Positions 16,411 to 24,299 of a DNA stretch of 64,000 nt are shown in pieces. Location of the stretch: the NCBI GenBank assembly GCA_044377735.1, contig JBILYK010000003.1:45337-109336 (forward strand), read 5' to 3'. The position numbers and the translations under genes are program-made. Below the pieces are notes generated by a model. It had not been told where the DNA came from and searched no databases. It saw nothing but the letters and a program-made list of their open reading frames with translations. Positions within the stretch are counted from its first letter, which is position 1. Every line of letters begins with the position of its first letter. The DNA comes from Tabrizicola_A sp044377735. GTDB taxonomy: Bacteria > Pseudomonadota > Alphaproteobacteria > Rhodobacterales > Rhodobacteraceae.

Positions 16411-17147
16411 CCGACGACGATGAGGATCAGTCCGAGGAAACTCATGGGAAGCGTGGCAAGAAAGGTCAAAAGAACAAGCCCTTGCCTGAAACTCCGGACC
16501 AGATTGAAGCGCTGATAAGGCGTCAGAAGCGTAATCTTCGCAAGGCTTGGGCTGAGGGTTATCTTACGGCGATCACGGCCATGCTAAAGCCCGGCGATCT
16601 CGCCGTGGATTGCGGCGCGAACATGGGTGTGGTGACCGAACGGCTGGCTGCCACAGGTGCAGATGTGATTGCGTTTGAGCCTGATCCATTTGCTTTCAAA
16701 ACTCTTGCACAAAAATTCGCAGACACTCCGAATGTGACGCTTGTCAATGCCGCTGTCGGCGTTGGGTCTGGGACTGTACGTTTGATGCGGGCCGACAATT
16801 TTGGTGAAAACCCCGAAGGCGCTTCGGTCAAATCGACTATTCTGGATGGGGGACGGCGGATTGATACAGAAAACTCAGTAGCAGTGCCCTTGATCAACTT
16901 TCCGGGCTGGGTGACGGATCAGGTCAAGCTGCGTGGAGAGGTCGCCTTTATCAAGATGGACATCGAAGGCGCCGAGCTCGATATTCTTGAAAAGATGGAT
17001 GCCAAACAGTTGTTTGTAAATGTTCGTTGCCTGGTCGCCGAAACTCATGAGCGCAAGTTCAAGGAACTTCGTGACAGATATAAGGCGCTGCGGGACAGGT
17101 TTGCGCAGGCCTATGCGCCGGGCAAAGTCAACCTTGACTGGATCTAA
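16407..17147 (+). CDS. FkbM family methyltransferase
   Basis: 246 residues. A basic, lysine-rich N-terminal segment (residues ~8-55) precedes an FkbM-type SAM domain: AVDCGANMGVVTERL (motif I, ~66-80), FEPDPFAFKTL (acidic post-motif), NVTLVNAAVG, and IKMDIEGAELDIL, the hallmark of FkbM enzymes, which O-methylate sugars or polyketides. It overlaps the preceding glycosyltransferase-like gene by 4 bases and ends 3 bases before the convergent rnhA stop. Most likely it methylates a sugar in the glycan built by the adjacent enzymes. Confidence 0.87.
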   Translation: MTDDDEDQSEETHGKRGKKGQKNKPLPETPDQIEALIRRQKRNLRKAWAEGYLTAITAMLKPGDLAVDCGANMGVVTERLAATGADVIAFEPDPFAFKTLAQKFADTPNVTLVNAAVGVGSGTVRLMRADNFGENPEGASVKSTILDGGRRIDTENSVAVPLINFPGWVTDQVKLRGEVAFIKMDIEGAELDILEKMDAKQLFVNVRCLVAETHERKFKELRDRYKALRDRFAQAYAPGKVNLDWI

Positions 17148-17150
17148 GCT

Positions 17151-17603
17151 TTACAGCTTGAACGGTGCCATCCCAGCGCGCGCCAAAGCGTCGGCGCGTT
17201 CGTTTTCGGCATGGCCCGCATGCCCCTTGATCCAGCGCCAGACCACTTTGTGGCGCGCTTGGGCGGCATCAAGCCTTTGCCAAAGTTCAACATTCTTGAC
17301 CGGATCTTTGCCCGCGGTGCGCCAACCGTTACGCTTCCAGCCGTGAATCCACTCGGTCACACCGTTTTTCACATAGGCGCTGTCGGTCACAATGGTGATC
17401 TCAACCGGCTTTGACAGCGCTTCGAGCGCCGAAATCGCTGCCATCAATTCCATGCGATTGTTGGTGGTCAGCTTCTCGCCGCCCTGCAACTCGCGCTCTT
17501 TCACCACCGCGCCGCCGTCACGGGCGATCATCAAGACCCCCCAACCACCGGGGCCGGGGTTGCCCGAGCAGGCTCCGTCAGTATAGGCGAACAGGTCTGG
17601 CAT
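17151..17603 (-). CDS. rnhA: Ribonuclease HI
   Basis: 150 residues. The four catalytic acids are visible: Asp9 (AYTDGACSGNPG), Glu52 (NRMELMA), Asp74 (VTDSAYVKNG) and the Asp of NERADALA near the C-terminus. The enzyme cuts RNA in RNA-DNA hybrids. Two ATGs occur in tandem; the second (17603) lies 5 bases after GGAG and is preferred. The frame extends further upstream without homology. It is convergent with the FkbM gene and divergent from fadH. Confidence 0.95.
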   Translation of the reverse strand: MPDLFAYTDGACSGNPGPGGWGVLMIARDGGAVVKERELQGGEKLTTNNRMELMAAISALEALSKPVEITIVTDSAYVKNGVTEWIHGWKRNGWRTAGKDPVKNVELWQRLDAAQARHKVVWRWIKGHAGHAENERADALARAGMAPFKL

Positions 17604-17722
17604 CATGTCTCCAAGCAATACCGCAGGGATAGGGGGCCGTTCAGGCGGCGTCAACCGCGTGACGCCGCGTTGGGCGTGACAGCCGGGACGCGGCGGTGCA
17701 TCGTGGCAGGCAGGAGGACAGC

Positions 17723-19726
17723 ATGACCCAATATCCCCACCTCTTGGCCCCGCTGTCGCTGGGGCATGTGACCTTGAAGAACCGGGTTCTGATGGGGTCG
17801 ATGCACACCGGACTGGAAGAGACCGGCGACTGGAACCGGGTGGCCGAGTTCTATGCCGAGCGGGCTCGTGGCGGTGTTGGCCTGATGGTCACGGGTGGGA
17901 TGGCGCCAAACCGTGAGGGCGGCGTGTTTCCCGGTGCTGCTGGGTTGTTCAGCGATAAAGACATCGAAAATCATCGCATTGTCACAGACCGGGTGCATCA
18001 GGCGGGTGGGCGAATTGCCATGCAGATTTTGCATGCGGGCCGCTACGCCTATGGCAAGGATTGCGTCTCGGCCAGTTCTGTCAAATCCCCGATTTCACCC
18101 TTTGTCCCGCGCGAATTGGATGAAGGCGGCATCGAAAAGCAGATCGCAGACATCGTGACCGCTGCAACCCGTGCGAAATCAGCGGGGTATGATGGTGTCG
18201 AGGTTATGGGGTCTGAGGGCTATTTCCTGAACCAATTCTTGGTCAGCCACACCAACCGCCGCACCGACCGTTGGGGCGGACCCTATGAAATCCGCATGCG
18301 CCTGCCGGTCGAGGTGGTGCGCCGGGTGCGGCAGGCGGTGGGGCCGGATTTCATTCTGATCTATCGGATTTCCCTGATCGATCTGGTCCCCAATGGTTCA
18401 ACCTGGGACGAGGTGGTGATGCTGGCCCGCGCGATTGAGGGGGCGGGTGCTACTATTCTGAACACTGGCATCGGTTGGCATGAAGCGCGGGTTCCGACCA
18501 TTGCCACCAGCGTGCCGCGCGCCGCCTTTGCGCATCTGACGGGGCGGTTGCGGGGGAAGGTGGGGATCCCCGTCATCACCTCAAACCGCATTAACACGCC
18601 AGAGGTGGCCGAAGGCCTGCTCGCCTCCGGCATGGCCGATATGGTCTCGATGGCGCGGCCTTTTCTGGCGGATCCAGATTTCGTAGCCAAGGCCGCCAGC
18701 GGCCGTTCTGCCGAGATTGCGCCGTGCATCGCTTGCAATCAGGCCTGTCTGGATCACACCTTCAGTGGCAAGTTATCCTCGTGTCTGGTCAATCCACGCG
18801 CCTGCCACGAGACGGTACTGACCTATGAACACGCTCAAACTCCGCAGCGGATCGCCGTTGTGGGCGCTGGCCCGGCGGGGTTGATGGCGGCCAAGGTCGC
18901 CGCTTTGCGCGGCCACAAGGTGGTGCTGTTTGACCAGTCTACCGAGTTGGGGGGTCAGCTAAATCTGGCCAAACAGGTGCCGGGGAAAGAAGAGTTTCAT
19001 GGGCTTGTTGCGTGGTTTACCCACGAAACCCACCGTTTGGGCGTGGAAACCCGTCTTGGGGCGGCGGTGGATGTCGCGGATCTTGTAGGGTTTGATCAGG
19101 TCATCGTCGCCAGCGGTGTCAGCCCGCGCGACCCTCAAATTCCGGGGCAAGAGCGAGCGAAAAGCTATCTGCAGGTGTTGCAAGGCGCCCCTATCGGCCG
19201 TCGCGTGGCCATTGTGGGTGCGGGGGGCATCGGCTTTGACGTGGCCGAGTATCTGGTGGCGAACGGTCATTCGGTGACTTTGAACCCAGTCGAGTGGCGC
19301 AAGGAATGGGGCGTCGGCGACCCGGCTGAAACCCCCGGTGGCCTACGTGAACCAGCGCCCGAACCACCCGCACGTGAGGTTTGGCTGTTGCAGCGGAAGG
19401 CCGAAAAACCTGGCCGTGGTCTGGGCAAGACCACCGGCTGGATACACCGGGCGGCTTTGGCGGGGAAAGGGGTCAAGATGCTGGGGGGTATCAGCTATGA
19501 CCGCATCACGGATGAAGGGTTGTGGATCAAACGTGACGGGCAACCGCAGCTTTTGGCGGTGGATGATGTGGTGCTGTGCGCCGGTCAAGTGCCCGCGCGG
19601 GGGCTTTATGATCGGCTTGTCGCCGCAGGCATCAAAGCCCATGTGATCGGCGGGGCGGATGTCGCGGCCGAGTTAGACGCCAAACGCGCCATGGATCAGG
19701 GCGCGCGGCTGGCTGCCCGCCTTTAG
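17723..19726 (+). CDS. fadH: NADPH-dependent 2,4-dienoyl-CoA reductase
   Basis: 667 residues, close to E. coli FadH. Start ATG at 17723 follows CAGGAGG. The N-terminal half is an old-yellow-enzyme TIM barrel (LKNRVLMGSMHTGLEE, YDGVEVMGSEGYFLNQFL). A 4Fe-4S motif follows (CIACNQACLDH ... SSCLVNPRACHE, CxxCxxxC plus a fourth Cys). The C-terminal half has an FAD-binding GAGPAGLMAA and a second dinucleotide site GAGGIGFDVAEYL. It reduces 2,4-dienoyl-CoA during degradation of unsaturated fatty acids. It is monocistronic, as far as visible, and its stop overlaps that of a tiny minus-strand frame. Confidence 0.93.
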   Translation: MTQYPHLLAPLSLGHVTLKNRVLMGSMHTGLEETGDWNRVAEFYAERARGGVGLMVTGGMAPNREGGVFPGAAGLFSDKDIENHRIVTDRVHQAGGRIAMQILHAGRYAYGKDCVSASSVKSPISPFVPRELDEGGIEKQIADIVTAATRAKSAGYDGVEVMGSEGYFLNQFLVSHTNRRTDRWGGPYEIRMRLPVEVVRRVRQAVGPDFILIYRISLIDLVPNGSTWDEVVMLARAIEGAGATILNTGIGWHEARVPTIATSVPRAAFAHLTGRLRGKVGIPVITSNRINTPEVAEGLLASGMADMVSMARPFLADPDFVAKAASGRSAEIAPCIACNQACLDHTFSGKLSSCLVNPRACHETVLTYEHAQTPQRIAVVGAGPAGLMAAKVAALRGHKVVLFDQSTELGGQLNLAKQVPGKEEFHGLVAWFTHETHRLGVETRLGAAVDVADLVGFDQVIVASGVSPRDPQIPGQERAKSYLQVLQGAPIGRRVAIVGAGGIGFDVAEYLVANGHSVTLNPVEWRKEWGVGDPAETPGGLREPAPEPPAREVWLLQRKAEKPGRGLGKTTGWIHRAALAGKGVKMLGGISYDRITDEGLWIKRDGQPQLLAVDDVVLCAGQVPARGLYDRLVAAGIKAHVIGGADVAAELDAKRAMDQGARLAARL

Positions 19727-19839
19727 GCCACGATGCCGCCCAGTTCTTTAGCGACGCCATTCCCACGGGTCTGCATACAACGCCACAAGAAATCGCCCAT
19801 TCGGCGCTTTACCTTGCGATAGACCGCGGTCTTTACCAC
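19723..19839 (-). CDS. Possible 38-residue basic protein downstream of zapE
   Basis: Between the zapE stop and the fadH stop a minus-strand frame reads VVKTAVYRKVKRRMGDFL, continues through RCMQTRGNGVAKELGG and ends with a TAA that overlaps the fadH TAG, as real convergent genes in this window do. A GTG at 19839 would give 38 residues; the frame also runs back into zapE in another phase. There is no clear Shine-Dalgarno. The highly basic N-terminus is protein-like, but no family is recognised. It may be chance. Confidence 0.3.
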   Translation of the reverse strand: MVKTAVYRKVKRRMGDFLWRCMQTRGNGVAKELGGIVA

Positions 19840-19852
19840 CGGGCTGATCTTG

Positions 19853-20956
19853 TCAGTCGACGTCGGGATGAGCGTCTGACGCCCCCCATTCCGCACCTTG
19901 CATCTCGCGCAAGCGGCTGGCGGTGCGTTCGAATTCAAAGGCGCCAGTGCCCTCTAGATAGAGCCGTTCCGGCACATCGGCGGCCGAGCAGATCAGCCGC
20001 ACCTTGGCCTCATAAAGCGCATCAATCAGTGTGACGAACCGTTTGGCCTCATTGTAGTTGGACGACGAGAGTTGTGGGATATCTTCAAGAATCAGCACCC
20101 GCACCGCCTGCGCGATGGCCAGAAAATCACCGGGGCCAAGCGGGCGCGAACACAGATCCCAGAACGTCGCCCGCCCAACGCCATTGGCAAAGCGTGGCAG
20201 GTCAATGCTGCGCCCATTGACTGGCAGAACCAGCGGCGCACCCGCTGCACCGCCCGTCAGATCATCCCAGATTGCCTGAATTTCACCCTTCACCTTGCCC
20301 GCCGGGTGAAAATACACTTGCGCCCCGGCAAGGCGGTGCTGGCGATAATCGTTGGGGCTTTCCAACTCCATCACCTGCAACTTCTCACGCAGCATGGCGA
20401 TGAAGGGCAGGAACAAGGCTCGGTTCAGCCCGTTCTTGTACAGCTCGTCCGGCGCGCGGTTTGACGTGATTACAATCACCACCCCCGCCGCCATCAGTTT
20501 TTCAAACAGCCGCCCGACGATCATGGCATCAGTGATATCGGTAATCTGCATCTCGTCAAAAGCCAAAAGCCGAACATCGCGCGCCACAGCCCCGGCCACT
20601 GGGTCCAGCGCATCCTCAACCCCGGTCTTGCGCGCCTCATGCATCCCCTTGTGGATTTCCTGCATGAAGGCGTGGAAATGCACCCGGCGCTTTTGCGCAA
20701 TCGCGGTGTTTTCGATGAACAGGTCCATCACCATCGACTTGCCACGCCCCACCCCGCCCCACAGATAAAGGCCGGCCGGTGGCGTCACCGGCTTGGCGAA
20801 CAAACTTGCGAACAGACCTACCCGGCGATTGGCGTTGGTTTCCAGCCAGTGCCGCAGCGACTCAAGCTTCGGCAAAACGGCATGCTGGGCCAGATCTGGC
20901 CGCAACTGTCCGGCGGCCACGCGCCCATCGTAAATCTCGGTCAGGGTCATTCGCAT
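19853..20956 (-). CDS. zapE: Cell division ATPase ZapE (AFG1-like)
   Basis: 367 residues. The AFG1/ZapE P-loop is GLYLWGGVGRGKSMVMDLF, followed by HFHAFMQEIHKGMHE, and the Walker B DVRLLAFDEMQITDITDAM; the sensor-like VIVITSNRAPDELYKNGL is also typical. In Gram-negatives ZapE interacts with FtsZ at the division ring; the mitochondrial homologue acts in protein quality control. ATG at 20956; a second in-frame ATG lies two codons in. It lies downstream of mlaA-mlaC on the same strand with a 68-base gap. Confidence 0.93.
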   Translation of the reverse strand: MRMTLTEIYDGRVAAGQLRPDLAQHAVLPKLESLRHWLETNANRRVGLFASLFAKPVTPPAGLYLWGGVGRGKSMVMDLFIENTAIAQKRRVHFHAFMQEIHKGMHEARKTGVEDALDPVAGAVARDVRLLAFDEMQITDITDAMIVGRLFEKLMAAGVVIVITSNRAPDELYKNGLNRALFLPFIAMLREKLQVMELESPNDYRQHRLAGAQVYFHPAGKVKGEIQAIWDDLTGGAAGAPLVLPVNGRSIDLPRFANGVGRATFWDLCSRPLGPGDFLAIAQAVRVLILEDIPQLSSSNYNEAKRFVTLIDALYEAKVRLICSAADVPERLYLEGTGAFEFERTASRLREMQGAEWGASDAHPDVD

Positions 20957-21024
20957 AGGTCTGATTACCCTGCCCGAACCCCTTGGGAAAGACTGTCAGG
21001 AGGCTAAAATCGTGGTTTTCTGGG

Positions 21025-21636
21025 TTAGGCGTTCTTCAGGGCGGCGGTCAGTGCGTCCACATCGCCTTTGGCCTTGTCCAGCATTGCGCCGATTTCGGCG
21101 CGCTCGCTGGCCAGCATGTTCACCCCCTCAATGATGAGGTTGAAGAACCTGAGCGAGCCTGATTTGTCCGACACATGCCAGCGCAAATCAAACGGCGCCT
21201 CACCCTTGAGGCGTGCGACCGAGATCACCTCGTAATAGCTTTTCAGCGGCTTTGCGTCGGTCACCTCGATGGTGCCCCCGATGAATTCACGGAAGCGGCG
21301 TCCATATTTGCGGCTGATGTACCCCTGAAACGCTTTGGTAAAGGCTGTTAATTGCGCCTTTGACGCCTGCTTGGCAGTCGGACCAAGGGCCGAACGGGCA
21401 ATGACCGGCACATCGGCATATTTCGAAAAGACACGCTCAAAATCTCCAATCATCGCGCCCTCAGACTTGCCCGACGAGATCGCGGCATTGATATCGGCCA
21501 CAGCCTGATCAATCAGCGCGCGCGCTTGATCAACGCTCAGCGCTGCAGCACGCATCGGTAGCACAAAGGCCACGGTGCCAAGGGCAAGACCCGCTGCAAA
21601 GCGACGGCGCGAAAGCGATGAGGTGTCATTCAGCAT
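21025..21636 (-). CDS. mlaC: MlaC-like phospholipid-binding periplasmic protein
   Basis: 203 residues. Start ATG at 21636 with GAGG seven bases before; it overlaps the 3' end of mlaA by 11 bases. The N-terminus SLSRRRFAAGLALGTVAFVLP is a twin-arginine-like export signal. The rest matches the MlaC/Ttg2D family: GDFERVFSKYADVPVIARSALG, FQGYISRKYGRRFREFIGG and ISVARLKGEAPFDLRWHV. MlaC shuttles phospholipids across the periplasm between outer-membrane MlaA and the inner-membrane MlaFEDB transporter, which is not in this window. Confidence 0.9.
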   Translation of the reverse strand: MLNDTSSLSRRRFAAGLALGTVAFVLPMRAAALSVDQARALIDQAVADINAAISSGKSEGAMIGDFERVFSKYADVPVIARSALGPTAKQASKAQLTAFTKAFQGYISRKYGRRFREFIGGTIEVTDAKPLKSYYEVISVARLKGEAPFDLRWHVSDKSGSLRFFNLIIEGVNMLASERAEIGAMLDKAKGDVDALTAALKNA

Positions 21637-22369
21637 AAGGGTCCTCGTAGGGATCGACGAAGCTACCTTCGTCGGAAGTCTGGCCAAGCTCAAACCGGCG
21701 ATTCTGCAAATACAACAACCGGGCCTGCACGTAGCTGTCTGCACTCTCATATAGGACGGAATCAGTCAGATCGGAATAGCGCCCGCGATCGGCGATTTTT
21801 CCCGCCACCTTTGCCCCGGTAGCGGCCAGCCGTTCCTTACGGGGCAACTGGTTCAGCGGGTCTATCACAATATCCACCACGGTGCCGACTAAATCCCGTT
21901 CAGTCGAAGGACCGATGAAGGGCACCTCCAGATAGGCACCTTCGCCCAAGCCCCAGATATGCAGGGTCTCACCGAAATCGGTTTCATTCTCGGGCATGCC
22001 AGCGGCGCTAGCCACATCGAACAAACCACCGACGCCGAAGACCGTGTTCATGCCAAATCGCAAAAGGTTCTCACTCGCTTTCACTAAGCGCAGCTGCAAG
22101 ACGTTGTTCACAATGTCAGCTGGCTTGCTCAGATTTTTGGCAAAATCGCCAAGCCGCTCTCCAACTTCCCCCGTGCCCGCCGACGTCGAGGCAACAGGCC
22201 GAAGGACAGCCTGGTCAACCGCTTTGTTGAACGCATGAACCTTGCGATTGAACGGCTCGATCGGGTCAGTCACGGCCAAAGGCGCATCGTGCCGCGCGCA
22301 CCCCGACAAAACCGCGCCAATCAGGCAACAGGCGATCACGGAACGAAAGGGTTTTTGCGATACGGTCAT
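21626..22369 (-). CDS. mlaA: MlaA (VacJ) outer-membrane lipoprotein
   Basis: 247 residues. Lipoprotein signal with lipobox LSGC at ~22-25, so mature protein starts at Cys25. Family motifs: DPIEPFNRKVHAFNKAVDQ, NNVLQLRLVKASENLLRFGMNT, and FIGPSTERDLVG. MlaA sits in the outer membrane and removes misplaced phospholipid from its outer leaflet, passing it to MlaC, the next gene. The acidic tail FVDPYEDPYAE overlaps the mlaC start. It diverges from the type I secretion operon across 193 bases. Confidence 0.94.
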   Translation of the reverse strand: MTVSQKPFRSVIACCLIGAVLSGCARHDAPLAVTDPIEPFNRKVHAFNKAVDQAVLRPVASTSAGTGEVGERLGDFAKNLSKPADIVNNVLQLRLVKASENLLRFGMNTVFGVGGLFDVASAAGMPENETDFGETLHIWGLGEGAYLEVPFIGPSTERDLVGTVVDIVIDPLNQLPRKERLAATGAKVAGKIADRGRYSDLTDSVLYESADSYVQARLLYLQNRRFELGQTSDEGSFVDPYEDPYAE

Positions 22370-22417
22370 GGATGGGATGGAATCGGACAGGAGTTGTTTC
22401 TAGCTTACCAATGATAT

Positions 22418-22434
22418 CAGTCTAACATAGACTG
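22418..22434. promoter_or_regulatory. 17-bp dyad between mlaA and type I secretion genes
   Basis: CAGTCT-aacat-AGACTG is a perfect inverted repeat with 6-base arms in the divergent intergenic region, 49 bases upstream of mlaA. It looks like an operator for a dimeric regulator. A second hairpin, GCCGATG-N8-CATCGGC (22520-22541), lies just before the ABC gene start. No regulator is identified. Confidence 0.35.
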
Positions 22435-22562
22435 GCCACCGGGAAGACAATGGATAAGGTGACGCTCCCGGCAAGGCAATTGCCAAACCGTGGCGCTTAG
22501 GTAACGCAAGACATTTTCCGCCGATGCCTTTTTTCATCGGCAAGGTCATATTAGGGGGACGT

Positions 22563-24299
22563 ATGTCTCAAAGTGAATTTGCTCGGGGCTATGCCGAATT
22601 AAAGGCAGCCCGGGCTGATCATCGCGCCTTGCTATGGGCGGTTGGCGTCTTTTCGGTGCTGGTCAATCTTCTGATGCTGACTGGGCCGCTTTACATGCTG
22701 CAGGTCTATGACCGTGTGCTGGGCAGCCGGTCTGAGGCGACCTTGGTCGCACTGTCGGTGCTGGTGGCCTTTCTATTTCTGGCGATGGGCATTCTTGACC
22801 ATGTGCGCGGCCGTGTGATGGCCCGCATCGGCGCGGCCATGCAAGACAAGTTGGACCGACGGGTCTTTGCCGCCTCGATGAAGCGGCTCACGCTGGTGCC
22901 GACCGATCAGGTGGGCCTTGCAGCCCAGCGTGATCTTGAGGCAGTGCAGCGGCTCTGGGCCTCTCCGGTGTTGATGTCGATCTTCGACATCCCTTTCACC
23001 CCTCTATTCATTGCCGCAATTTTTGTCTTTCACCCCATTTTGGGTTGGCTTGCCGTGGCGGGTGGCGTGTTTCTCATTGCCATCACTGTTTTGAACCAGC
23101 GCATGACGCAGGTGCCGATCAACCGAACCAACGGTCTGACTCTGCAGGCCGAACGGATGTCTGATCTCATCAAGACCGAGGCGGAGGCGGTTCAGGCCTT
23201 GGGCATGACGGGTGCTGCCTTTGAACGCTGGTACAAGGCCCGCAGCGCTGCCTTGGCCGAGGGGCTGCAGGCCGGCGATGTCGGCGGCCGCTTTGGGTCT
23301 ATCTCCAAGACCTTCCGGCTGTTCTTGCAATCGGCGATGCTGGGGGTCGGGGCTTGGCTTGTGCTGGAGAACCAACTTTCTCCCGGCGCGATGATCGCGG
23401 GCTCCATTTTGATGGGCCGCGCGCTGCAGCCCATCGAGCAGGCGGTCGGCCAATGGGCCGTTGTCACCCGCGCGCAGGAAGGGACCGAACGTCTGGCCGA
23501 ACTTCTCACTCGGGTGCCGCCTGAGCCGCAGCGCACTGCGCTGCCGCGCCCCCGTGCCATTTTGGATGTGCAGGCGCTGTCGGTCGTGCCGCCGGGCGAA
23601 AGCCAGGCCGTTCTGCGCGGCGTTACCTTTCAACTGGGCGAAGGGCAGGCTTTGGGCGTGATCGGCCCCTCAGGCGCGGGCAAATCGACGCTGGCGCGGG
23701 CGCTGATCGGCGTCTGGCGCCCTGCGGCGGGCAAGGTGCGGCTGGATGGGGCGGCGCTTGACCAATATGACCCTGACGTTCTGGGCAGCTACATCGGCTA
23801 TCTGCCGCAACGCGTGACCCTTTTTGAAGGCAGCATCGCCGAGAACATCGCCCGGCTGCAGCCCAATGCCGACAGTGCCAAGATTGTCGACGCCGCCCAA
23901 AAGGCCGCCGCGCATGACATGATCCTGCGCCTGCCCGAAGGCTATGACACCCGCGTCTCGGCGCTGGGAGGGCGGTTGTCGGGCGGCCAGATTCAGCGCA
24001 TTGGCCTTGCCCGCGCGCTGTATGACAACCCGGTGCTTTTGGTACTGGATGAGCCAAACTCCAACCTCGACAATGATGGCACGGTCGCGCTGAACATCGC
24101 CATCCGCAGCCTCAAGGCGGCGGGCGGCTCGGTTCTGATTATGGCGCACCGACCCGCGGCCATTCAGGAATGTGACCTCTTGTTGGTGCTGGAGGACGGC
24201 ATGCGCCGCGCCTTTGGTCCGCGTGATCAGGTGCTGAAGGAAATGGTCAAGAACCACAGCGAGATTGTCCGCTCCGCCGGACCCGGAGGTGTGTCATGA
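22563..24299 (+). CDS. Type I secretion system permease/ATPase (PrtD-like)
   Basis: 578 residues from ATG at 22563, preceded by AGGGGGA. The N-terminal half has about six membrane segments (first at ~25-50 and 60-80). The C-terminal ABC domain has Walker A GPSGAGKST, signature LSGGQ in GGRLSGGQIQRIGLARAL, Walker B VLLVLDEPNSNLD and switch His in IMAHRP. The architecture without an N-terminal peptidase-like domain is that of PrtD/AprD exporters, which move RTX or metalloprotease-type substrates across both membranes with an HlyD adaptor and TolC. The adaptor is the next gene (4-base overlap); neither substrate nor TolC is nearby. Confidence 0.93.
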   Translation: MSQSEFARGYAELKAARADHRALLWAVGVFSVLVNLLMLTGPLYMLQVYDRVLGSRSEATLVALSVLVAFLFLAMGILDHVRGRVMARIGAAMQDKLDRRVFAASMKRLTLVPTDQVGLAAQRDLEAVQRLWASPVLMSIFDIPFTPLFIAAIFVFHPILGWLAVAGGVFLIAITVLNQRMTQVPINRTNGLTLQAERMSDLIKTEAEAVQALGMTGAAFERWYKARSAALAEGLQAGDVGGRFGSISKTFRLFLQSAMLGVGAWLVLENQLSPGAMIAGSILMGRALQPIEQAVGQWAVVTRAQEGTERLAELLTRVPPEPQRTALPRPRAILDVQALSVVPPGESQAVLRGVTFQLGEGQALGVIGPSGAGKSTLARALIGVWRPAAGKVRLDGAALDQYDPDVLGSYIGYLPQRVTLFEGSIAENIARLQPNADSAKIVDAAQKAAAHDMILRLPEGYDTRVSALGGRLSGGQIQRIGLARALYDNPVLLVLDEPNSNLDNDGTVALNIAIRSLKAAGGSVLIMAHRPAAIQECDLLLVLEDGMRRAFGPRDQVLKEMVKNHSEIVRSAGPGGVS

